Origin: Flavobacteria bacterium BBFL7
Lineage (GTDB): Bacteria > Bacteroidota > Bacteroidia > Flavobacteriales > Flavobacteriaceae
Length of the DNA: 64,000 nt
Reading direction: 5' to 3'
Assembly (NCBI GenBank): GCA_000153385.1
Contig: CH672374.1
Location: 124,001-188,000, forward strand
A program made the translations under genes and the position numbers. Within the stretch, counting starts at the first letter, position 1. Every line of letters begins with the position of its first letter. This document shows positions 8,799-14,716 of the stretch, piece by piece. The notes below the pieces were generated by a model. It saw nothing but the letters and a program-made list of their open reading frames with translations, was not told where the DNA came from and ran no database searches.

Positions 8799-9016
8799 AA
8801 CGCATTGTATAAGATTAGTAACGGATAAATAAAACGAAAATTATGAATGACAAAAGACTTAAACAAGTACATACTACACTAGCATTTCTAAGAAGTGTTA
8901 TTATGAGTGGTGAACCAATGACAAATGAAGTTAGAAACGCTATTGATGATGCAATCTATAATCTTTAAGATGCGGATAAGGATATCAAAAATTAGTTATT
9001 AATTTTATACGTTGTT
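8799..9016. repeat. Z-type site with an expanded centre holding an ORF
   Basis: The outer arms GTATAAGATTAGTAAC and GTTATTAATTTTATAC pair at 14 of 16 positions, as in other Z sites, and the boxes AAC (8799) and GTT (9014) are kept. The usual central hairpin is replaced by a segment with a 41-codon reading frame, which makes the site 218 bp. Confidence 0.7.
8843..8968 (+). CDS. 41-residue small protein inside a cassette site
   Basis: The frame starts MNDKRLKQVHTTLAF and ends AIDDAIYNL. It is the only clear reading frame in the centre of the expanded Z site and lies on the strand opposite to most array genes. The composition is that of a normal soluble helical peptide, with no membrane segment. 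No strong ribosome binding site is visible (AAAACGAAAATT before the ATG), which is common in Bacteroidota. I do not recognise it. It could be a true small protein carried within the site or a decayed gene. Confidence 0.45.
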   Translation: MNDKRLKQVHTTLAFLRSVIMSGEPMTNEVRNAIDDAIYNL

Positions 9017-9042
9017 GTATGTCTTTTTTAATTGCATACAAC
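9014..9042. mobile_element. empty 29-bp cassette
   Basis: GTTGTATG (9014-9021) and CATACAAC (9035-9042) are perfect reverse complements separated by 13 bases. This is the same word rule that bounds the gene cassettes, with nothing between. Z-type sites lie on both sides. Confidence 0.6.
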
Positions 9043-9165
9043 GTGTTTGTATATGGTTTGTTGCGTGGTTTAAGCAACTAATTTAGTAAATAATTACCGA
9101 CCAAGAAAGTCCGAGAGGACTTTCGTAAGTAGGCGAGAAGCCAGCAATAAATTATATACGGTGTT
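9040..9165. repeat. Z site, copy 7 (attC-like palindrome)
   Basis: The outer arms are TTGTATATGGTTTGTTGC and AGCAATAAATTATATACGG, and the central hairpin is GAAAGTCC-GAGA-GGACTTTC with a GNRA-type cap. It closely resembles copy 2. Confidence 0.88.
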
Positions 9166-9589
9166 GTAGCCAGTTATTTTTCTTGTAATTTTCTATTATA
9201 TTTTCAATAAACTGTTCTTTGTTACCTCTTATCATTTCTAACTGTTTTCCTGCATATAAATCGGAATGAAATTCTCGTAGGTTATTATCACTCCAAATTA
9301 TTAGTTCTACTATTAATGGTGTAAGTGCAATTCCCTTTTCTGTTAATGTGTATATGTTTGTTTTTTTGTTTTCAGGAAGTTTTCCCTTTATTATAATTTT
9401 AAATTCCTCAAGCATTTTTAATCTCGAAGACAAAATATTTGTTGCGATAGCTTCTTCACTCTCAATAAAATCTTTAAATGTTTTTTTATTTTCAGTCAGC
9501 ATTTGCTTAATAATTACTAAAGACCACTTATCTCCAATAATATCAATCGCACTAGTAATTGGGCAGTCGCATCTAAATTTATGTTCCAT
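9152..9589 (-). CDS. HxlR-family transcriptional regulator
   Basis: The 145-residue protein begins at ATG 9589 (an in-frame TTG at 9595 is less likely). It has the HxlR winged-helix signature: an N-terminal CDCPIT, then DIIGDKWSLVIIKQML, SSRLKMLEEF and YTLTEKGIALTPLI. These regulators often sense oxidants or aldehydes through the N-terminal Cys residues and control a divergent oxidoreductase, which is the arrangement here. Its last residues (WLQHRI and the stop) are encoded inside the Z site at 9152-9170, so the site completes the gene. The 11-bp palindrome between the two genes is the likely operator. Confidence 0.88.
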   Translation of the reverse strand: MEHKFRCDCPITSAIDIIGDKWSLVIIKQMLTENKKTFKDFIESEEAIATNILSSRLKMLEEFKIIIKGKLPENKKTNIYTLTEKGIALTPLIVELIIWSDNNLREFHSDLYAGKQLEMIRGNKEQFIENIIENYKKNNWLQHRI

Positions 9590-9640
9590 TTTCAATTTTG
9601 TATTACCTTAAAATTATTTTGTAAAAATACATTTTTTTAT

Positions 9641-9698
9641 TTATTACTTGCAAAACAAAAGTAATATATTATCTTTGCTTGCAATTAGCAAGTAATAA
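9641..9698. promoter_or_regulatory. operator-like inverted repeat for the HxlR regulator
   Basis: TTATTACTTGC at 9641-9651 and GCAAGTAATAA at 9688-9698 are perfect 11-bp reverse complements that bracket the promoter of the divergent reductase gene. A regulator bound to both arms would cover the -33 and -7 elements. Assignment to the neighbouring HxlR protein is inference. Confidence 0.65.
9648..9677 (+). promoter_or_regulatory. Bacteroidota promoter TTG-N19-TATCTTTG for the reductase gene
   Basis: TTG at 9648-9650 and TATCTTTG at 9670-9677 are separated by exactly 19 bases, the Bacteroidota primary-sigma consensus. The start codon of the reductase is at 9724. Confidence 0.8.
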
Positions 9699-9723
9699 TT
9701 TGATGTAAGTAAAATATAATAAA

Positions 9724-10740
9724 ATGAAAAAAGTATTAGTAACGGGAATTTCAGGATATGTTGGTCTGCACGCAGCGGTGGAATTATTAAAAAATGGATA
9801 TGCAGTCAAAGGTTCAGTTAGGAATTTATCCAAAAGAGACGAATTAACACGAGCAATTCGTAGAGAAGTTGAGCCCAAAGGTAATTTAGAGTTTTGTGAA
9901 CTTAATCTTTTAAAAGATGAAGGTTGGAAGGAAGCAATGCAAGATTGTGACTATGTTCTTCATATTGCTTCGCCTTATGTTGCAAGTGAGCCCAAAGATG
10001 AAAATGAGATAATAAAGCCTGCTATTGATGGCACACAACGAGCTTTAAAATTTGCTAAAAGTAATGGCGTAAAACGCGTGGTTTTAACTTCTTCTATGGT
10101 AGCAATGTTTGGTGATGCAAATAAGTCATTAAACATAGAACAAGATACTTGGACTAATCCAAATGCTAAAAATATGTCCGCCTATGTAAAAAGTAAAACA
10201 CTTGCAGAAAAAAGTGCTTGGGATTTTATTGAAACTCAAAAAGGTGATAATAAGTTGGAATTGGTTGTTATTAATCCAGGTCCAATTTGGGGACCAACCT
10301 TGTCAGATAAACTCTCTGGTGAATCAATGAATATTGTTAAGGATATGATTACTGGTAAAATGCCAATGCTTGCTAAAGTACGCATTAATATGTCAGATGT
10401 GAGAGATATTGCCAGTATTCACGTTAAGGCTTTAGAGAATGAGAAGGCTAATGGACAACGATTTGTTGTTGCAACTGAAAATCCATATTCGTTTAAAGAA
10501 ATGGCTCAAATCTTAAAATCAAATGGAAATGATAAAGTAAGCACTTTAGAAGGTCCAAATTTCTTATTAAAATTTATGTCTAATTTTAATAGCGATTTAA
10601 AAGGTATGAAGCCTTTTATTGGAAACACTTATGACGCAGATGTTAGCAAAACAAAGGAAGTGTTTAATTGGAAGCCGATTTCTTTTGAAAAGTCCATTTT
10701 AGACACAGTTCAATCAGTAAAACAACGATTGAACAAATAG
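9724..10740 (+). CDS. NAD(P)-dependent extended SDR (dihydroflavonol-reductase-like)
   Basis: This 338-residue enzyme has the N-terminal Rossmann motif TGISGYVG (residues 7-14), a LHIASPY segment near 85, a LTSSMVAMFG strand and the catalytic SAYVKSK (Tyr-x-x-x-Lys) near residue 155, followed by NPGPIWGP. It belongs to the extended short-chain dehydrogenases related to dihydroflavonol-4-reductase and aldehyde reductases; the substrate is unknown. It is the only recognisable plus-strand gene of the array apart from the 41-codon ORF, has its own promoter, and shares one cassette with the divergent HxlR regulator (words GTTGTAGCCA at 9163 and TGGCTACAAT at 10794). It is probably induced when that regulator leaves its operator. 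Confidence 0.88.
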   Translation: MKKVLVTGISGYVGLHAAVELLKNGYAVKGSVRNLSKRDELTRAIRREVEPKGNLEFCELNLLKDEGWKEAMQDCDYVLHIASPYVASEPKDENEIIKPAIDGTQRALKFAKSNGVKRVVLTSSMVAMFGDANKSLNIEQDTWTNPNAKNMSAYVKSKTLAEKSAWDFIETQKGDNKLELVVINPGPIWGPTLSDKLSGESMNIVKDMITGKMPMLAKVRINMSDVRDIASIHVKALENEKANGQRFVVATENPYSFKEMAQILKSNGNDKVSTLEGPNFLLKFMSNFNSDLKGMKPFIGNTYDADVSKTKEVFNWKPISFEKSILDTVQSVKQRLNK

Positions 10741-10753
10741 TTATTTTTCAATT

Positions 10754-10790
10754 ATCACTCGAATTTCAATCAAAGTTCGAGTGATTTTTT
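10754..10790 (+). terminator. intrinsic terminator after the SDR gene
   Basis: The arms ATCACTCGAA and TTCGAGTGAT form a perfect 10-bp stem followed by a run of T, just before the cassette end. Confidence 0.85.
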
Positions 10791-10800
10791 AATTGGCTAC

Positions 10801-10941
10801 AATGGCAAAGGTATAAGGCGAGTGAGGCGTTTTAGCCGGTACGCGTTGCCCTTTTGGTTGTTGGTTAATGGTTGTGAAGTTACTGAATTTATGAATGATA
10901 ACAGCCTCGCTATAAGCCTTTAAAACGTCTCAATCGCCATT
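10801..10941. repeat. X site, copy 4 (141 bp)
   Basis: It has the same ends and exact length as the other X copies. The inner part differs slightly (GAATTTATGAATGATAAC replaces the usual GATTTTTGGAATAATCAC). Here the gene on the left is convergent, so its -7 box has no sense gene immediately downstream. Confidence 0.85.
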
Positions 10942-10948
10942 ATACAAC

Positions 10949-11215
10949 GTTCTTGTTTGTTTCCTAGCGGCTGGCGATAATTGGGTAAGTACAAGTTGAC
11001 TATTGCTCAAGAGGTTTTACAGCTTTGCCATTGATTGTCTCCGACGAGCACAGCGAGAGGAAGACAGTTGAGTAGGTTGGGAGACTTGTGATTTATAATT
11101 ACTAAAGCTAGTTGATCTTTCGCAGCGTTATTGCAGTGCTATAGTTTCTAATCCCAAGAGTGTAATTATAAATTACAAAAGCGAAAACCTACGGCCGCAG
11201 GCAATGGACTAGAAC
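10949..11215. repeat. Y element, copy 4 (267 bp variant)
   Basis: It has the same ends as the 240-bp copies. The left arm (CTAGTCCATTG) is replaced by a longer segment with its own small hairpin, TGTCT to AGACA, adding 27 bp. The GTAGGTT/AACCTAC and AT-rich stems are kept. Confidence 0.75.
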
Positions 11216-11337
11216 GTTTAGGCTATGGTTTCGTTGCGGAATCGTCCGTGCGGACTATTCCGAGAAAACCTAGCCTTCATTGCAAAATAAGAATTTCCGA
11301 GAAGGAAATTCCGCCGCAATGAACTATAGCCTTTGTT
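11213..11337. repeat. Z site, copy 8 (diverged attC-like palindrome)
   Basis: The outer arms AGGCTATGGTT and AACTATAGCCT differ in sequence from other Z copies but still pair. A hairpin GAATTTCC-GAGA-GGAAATTC occupies the right half and a second, GGAATCGTCCGTGCGGAC, the left. Confidence 0.75.
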
Positions 11338-11348
11338 GTGTGCTGTTT

Positions 11349-11681
11349 TTATCTTAACCTGTAAAAATAGCTTCCTTCAAAATTCTCTTGAACATTTTGA
11401 TCTGAGTCAAAATCGAATACGACGTTAGGGAATTTATCGAAAGGATAATCATTTCTTTTCAGTCCGCTTAAATATTCAGTTTTGAGGTTTTCAATATCTT
11501 TTTTGTTTAATTCCTTTAGTTCATCATTTGTTTTCGTAAATAAATAAACACCCATTCCATCATCCCATTCTTCCCAAGTGATTACATGTTCAATCCTAAA
11601 AATTAAAACCCCATTTTTTTTACATGAATTAATAAATTCTTGATCAGTTTTCTTTATGGATTTATTGTAATTGTCTTTCAT
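11349..11681 (-). CDS. hypothetical protein of about 110 residues
   Basis: The likely start is the ATG at 11681 (MKDNYNKSIKKTDQEF). An in-frame GTG at 11696 lies inside the cassette word and would add five residues. The protein is soluble, with a central strand-rich stretch (VLIFRIEHVITWEEWDDGMGVYLF) and a helix KELNKKDIENLKTEYLSGLK. The family is not recognised. It is alone in its cassette (words GTTGTGTGC at 11335 and GCACACAAT at 11693), and the X site upstream carries a -7 box at 11704-11711. Confidence 0.65.
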   Translation of the reverse strand: MKDNYNKSIKKTDQEFINSCKKNGVLIFRIEHVITWEEWDDGMGVYLFTKTNDELKELNKKDIENLKTEYLSGLKRNDYPFDKFPNVVFDFDSDQNVQENFEGSYFYRLR

Positions 11682-11698
11682 TAGTATTAATTGCACAC

Positions 11699-11839
11699 AA
11701 TGGCAAAGGTATAAGGCGAGTGAGGCGTTTTAGCCGGTACGCGTTGCCCTTTTGGTTGTTGGTTAATGGTTGTGAAGTTACAGATTTTTGGAATAATCAC
11801 AGCCTCGCTATAAGCCTTTAAAACGTCTCAATCGCCATT
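11699..11839. repeat. X site, copy 5 (141 bp)
   Basis: It has the same ends and exact length, with the minus-strand TACCTTTG at 11704-11711 facing the small gene at 11349-11681. Confidence 0.85.
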
Positions 11840-11846
11840 ATACAAC

Positions 11847-12113
11847 GTTCTTGTTTGTTTCCTAGCGGCTGGCGTGTATTGTGTAAGTACAAGCTGACTA
11901 TTGCTCAAGAGGTTTTACAGCTTTGCCATTGATTGTCTCCGACGAGCGCAGCGAGAGGAAGACAGTTGAGTAGGTTGGGAGACTTGTGATTTATAATTAC
12001 TATGGCTGGTTGATCTTTTGCAGTGATATTGCAGTTCTATAATTTCTAATCCCAAGAGCGTAATTATAAATTACAAAAGCGAAAACCTACGGCCGCAGGC
12101 AATGGACTAGAAC
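11847..12113. repeat. Y element, copy 5 (267 bp variant)
   Basis: It shares the 27-bp-longer left arm with copy 4, so the two variants are closer to each other than to copies 1-3. Confidence 0.75.
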
Positions 12114-12234
12114 GTTTATGTATAAGAATAGTTGCGTGTTTGTAACATCTGATTTTCCTTCGAAAAATCCTCGCATACAAACCCGCAACGACCTTTGATT
12201 TAGCACTAAACCGCAATTATTTTTATACGTTGTT
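12111..12234. repeat. Z site, copy 9 (attC-like palindrome)
   Basis: The outer ends are GTTTATGTATAAGAATAGTTGCG and CGCAATTATTTTTATACGTTG. The centre pairs GTGTTTGTA with the ATACAAACCC side and holds a TTCG-capped stem. The stop codon of the next gene (12223-12225) lies inside the right arm. Confidence 0.75.
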
Positions 12235-13494
12235 GCCCACAGTTGTTTTCCGCTGTTTATTCTTTTTACGGATTATGAAGATGGATAAAATTATAATAAT
12301 GACATAACCAATAATCAGCAAAGTCAAAAGATAGGATTTGTTACGTTGCATCACGACATAATCTGCAATTCCTGCTTTCCAATAAATCCATTCATCGGCA
12401 AGTGAGGAAGCTAAATTTTGATTACCCATCTCTAAAATTATAATCCCATCTTTCGATTGCAGGTCAATTCTTGCCGCAGTATTGACTACAGGACGATTAC
12501 TACTACCATCGTGTCCAATTATTTTAGAATTTTTATCATTCTGACTGTATAAATGAGGACCTAATCCATAAACTCCTACATCGCTTATGGATGTTTCCGT
12601 CGAAGTCATTTGTTTAATTGTTGATTGTGAGAGAACGTTATTATTAGAAACATTTGCCATTAGAAATTTAGATAAATCTGCTGTGCAAGTATATAATGAA
12701 GCTGCTGCGAGTGCAGTAAATTTTATGGGTGGAGATATTGTTCCATCATCTTTATATAATTGTGCTAATTTAAGATTTGGTTTTTCAGACAATACAAAAG
12801 TTGAGTTTTCCATCTTTAATGGTTCGAAAACATTCTGTGTCATATAATCTTGAAATGACAGACCTGTTACCTCCTCTATAATTAACTGTAAAATAGTGTA
12901 ACCTGCACCTGAATACATATATCCACTTCCAGGTTCATATCCAATCTTTGCAACTCCTTCAGAATATAATCCATCTGAAGCTTTATTTAATGATTGCTCA
13001 ATAGTTTGAATTTTTTCGTTAGGTGCAAAGCCTTCATAACCAAGGTCATCAACTAAACCAGAAGAATGAGAAAGTAATCTTCTAATTGTTACTTTACTGT
13101 TATCAAATTCGCTTTTTGGAAGTTTCCATCTTGTCAGATAATCGTCAATCGGTTTGTCTAAATCTAATTTTCCTTGTTCAACCAATTTCATAATTCCAAA
13201 TGAGGTAACCCATTTACTAACAGATGCAACTTGAAAAACGGTATTTTTATCAACTGGTTTGTCAATAGAGTAGAAGAAGTCTTTTGAGATTTTTCCATCT
13301 TCAATTATTGTCATTGCAAAATTCCCTACAAATTCATCTGCTATTTTTTCTTTGGCAGCCTCGATAAATGCCTCCGAAGTATTTTTGGAAGTAATTGGTC
13401 TTAATAAAAAACCGTCTATAAAACCATAACCAATGAAGGTAGTCCAAATTAGAATTACTAGAATTGTAATTGATATGTACTTAAATTTTCTCAT
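12223..13494 (-). CDS. membrane-anchored serine hydrolase of the beta-lactamase (class C) fold
   Basis: The 423-residue protein has an N-terminal membrane segment (residues 8-30), a beta-lactamase-fold domain and a C-terminal membrane helix (LLTLLIIGYVIIIILSIFII) followed by a basic tail. Ser91 and Lys94 form the SxxK motif (SVSK), YSGAGY near residue 193 is the Tyr motif and HDGS the third box. Such proteins act as peptidases or esterases on the outer face of the membrane; resistance cannot be inferred. The final residues VGNNV and the stop are encoded by the cassette word and Z site. The words are GTTGCCCACA (12232) and TGTGGGCAAC (13681). The 186 bp upstream of the start, inside the cassette, hold no gene. 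Confidence 0.85.
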   Translation of the reverse strand: MRKFKYISITILVILIWTTFIGYGFIDGFLLRPITSKNTSEAFIEAAKEKIADEFVGNFAMTIIEDGKISKDFFYSIDKPVDKNTVFQVASVSKWVTSFGIMKLVEQGKLDLDKPIDDYLTRWKLPKSEFDNSKVTIRRLLSHSSGLVDDLGYEGFAPNEKIQTIEQSLNKASDGLYSEGVAKIGYEPGSGYMYSGAGYTILQLIIEEVTGLSFQDYMTQNVFEPLKMENSTFVLSEKPNLKLAQLYKDDGTISPPIKFTALAAASLYTCTADLSKFLMANVSNNNVLSQSTIKQMTSTETSISDVGVYGLGPHLYSQNDKNSKIIGHDGSSNRPVVNTAARIDLQSKDGIIILEMGNQNLASSLADEWIYWKAGIADYVVMQRNKSYLLTLLIIGYVIIIILSIFIIRKKNKQRKTTVGNNV

Positions 13495-13687
13495 TGTTTC
13501 TCAAATTAAAGTTTAAACCTATTTGTAAATGCTTAAAAGTACTTTTATTTAACCTTTACCAAATAATAAAACGACCGATAACAAGATTTTTAAGTGAATT
13601 AACAAAATTAGGTCATTGAATAACATATCAATTATCGTTATAGTGAGGTAATATTTTAAAAGCTATCTGTTTTATTCAATTGTGGGC

Positions 13688-13875
13688 AACGGTCTTGTAT
13701 ATGGCTCGTAGCGTGCAAATTAGCTGTTTCCATTCGGTTGAGCACAAGCCAGATTTTTAAATTTTTCTTTTTATCTTTTTTATTGGAAATCGTCAAATTT
13801 AAAAATTTGGCGACTTTCCAAATACGCCTTAACTTTGCCGTAACAACTTATTAGCTATGAGCTATATATGGTGTT
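13688..13875. repeat. Z site, copy 10 (188 bp, diverged centre)
   Basis: The outer arms TTGTATATGGCTCGTAGC and AGCTATGAGCTATATATGG keep the Z pattern. The centre holds a longer stem, AAATTTTTC-type and CAAATTTAAAAATTTGGCG segments, rather than the short capped hairpin. Confidence 0.7.
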
Positions 13876-13887
13876 GTGCATAGTGCT

Positions 13888-14547
13888 TTACTCGCTGTAT
13901 ATTCTTTTCAATATTTCAAATCTGTTATTTTGGTTATCGCTAAGTTCGTCAATTTGAGTTTGATTTACTTGTTTCCAACCTAAATAATAATCAAAGAGCC
14001 AAACATCGTCATTTGAGGAATTCGTTTGGATATGCACTATTGCTGGTTTCTCGTCAGGTCTATCATAATATATTCCTGAGTTAAACTCTAAGTCTTTTTC
14101 GCCATTCGGATAATTTTCCTTTTCGGGCTTTTTAACTACAACCCAATACAACTTGTAATATGCAACTTGCTCTTCTAATTCGATAGGTTGGTCCATTAGA
14201 GTTCTGTGAAAGCTATCTAAGATTATTCCGGACATATCATCTGGATGATAAATTTCCATTTTATTGAAGTATCTCGATAATCGAGAACCAGCCCATAAAT
14301 TCCAGTTATTTCGCATCCATATTCCAGTTCCCATATGATATCTTGCTGAGAAATCATCTTCGGTCATCTTCCGTATTGCCGTTTTCAAAGAGTCGGGAAA
14401 GTCTTTGTCAAGTTCGGCTATTGCATCATCCAAATTTTTTGGGATATAAACTCCATCTATTTCAGATTTATATGACTTATTGAATATTCCGCAACCAATT
14501 AAGGTTGAAGCTATAATTAGGATGGTTAGTAATTTTTTCATTCGCAT
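13888..14547 (-). CDS. hypothetical lipoprotein
   Basis: The product has about 219 residues from ATG 14547 (MRMKKLLTILIIASTLIGC) and a lipobox LIGC, so it is predicted to be lipidated and membrane-attached. ATG 14541 is an alternative start. The mature part contains a DDAIAELDKDFPDSLKTAIRKMTEDDFSARYHMGTGIWMRNNW segment also common in DUF6794-like proteins, followed by helices; I do not assign a function. It is alone in its cassette (words GTTGTGCATA at 13873 and TATGCACAAT at 14548). The -7 box of the adjoining X site is at 14560-14567, which leaves a leader of only a few bases. Confidence 0.7.
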   Translation of the reverse strand: MRMKKLLTILIIASTLIGCGIFNKSYKSEIDGVYIPKNLDDAIAELDKDFPDSLKTAIRKMTEDDFSARYHMGTGIWMRNNWNLWAGSRLSRYFNKMEIYHPDDMSGIILDSFHRTLMDQPIELEEQVAYYKLYWVVVKKPEKENYPNGEKDLEFNSGIYYDRPDEKPAIVHIQTNSSNDDVWLFDYYLGWKQVNQTQIDELSDNQNNRFEILKRIYSE

Positions 14548-14554
14548 TATGCAC

Positions 14555-14695
14555 AATGGCAAAGGTATAAGGCGAATGAGGCGTTTTAGCCGGTACGCGT
14601 TGCCCTTTTGGTTGTTGGTTAATGGTTGTGAAGTTACTGATTTTTGGAATAATCACAGCCTCGCTATAAGCCTTTAAAACGTCTCAATCGCCATT
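14555..14695. repeat. X site, copy 6 (141 bp), right boundary of the array
   Basis: This is the last X copy. It is followed by CAAGGTTCTGGT, a decayed version of the CAACGTTCTTGT that starts Y elsewhere, after which the repeat families stop. Confidence 0.85.
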
Positions 14696-14716
14696 ATACA
14701 AGGTTCTGGTAGGCAT

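Larger units (their letters stand above)
1..14710. mobile_element. integron-like gene-cassette array (CALIN-like), left end outside the window
   Basis: About ten gene units and several gene-free units are separated by long palindromic sites of two families (Z and X, listed separately). Each complete unit begins with GTT plus 5-7 unit-specific bases and ends with the reverse complement of that word, for example GTTGCCCACA at 12232 and TGTGGGCAAC at 13681. Across any one site the two flanking words match only in AAC/GTT. Integron cassettes behave this way, because both ends of a cassette form one recombination box in the circle. Nearly all genes point the same way (minus). No integrase or other recombinase lies in the window, and the words do not fit the classical GTTRRRY box. 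The array ends at the last X site beside the Fic gene. Confidence 0.8.

Noticed and set aside
971-12234. Insertion sequences or MITEs for the X/Y/Z repeats
   Set aside because: No target-site duplication or transposase is visible, and the repeats always sit exactly between units with unit-specific matched ends.
12223-13494. Antibiotic-resistance beta-lactamase in a cassette
   Set aside because: Class C-fold hydrolases with membrane anchors are mostly peptidases or esterases; no feature specific to resistance is seen.
1-14710. Classical class 1-type or Vibrio-type integron
   Set aside because: No intI gene is in the window and the boxes do not match GTTRRRY. Kept as integron-like only.
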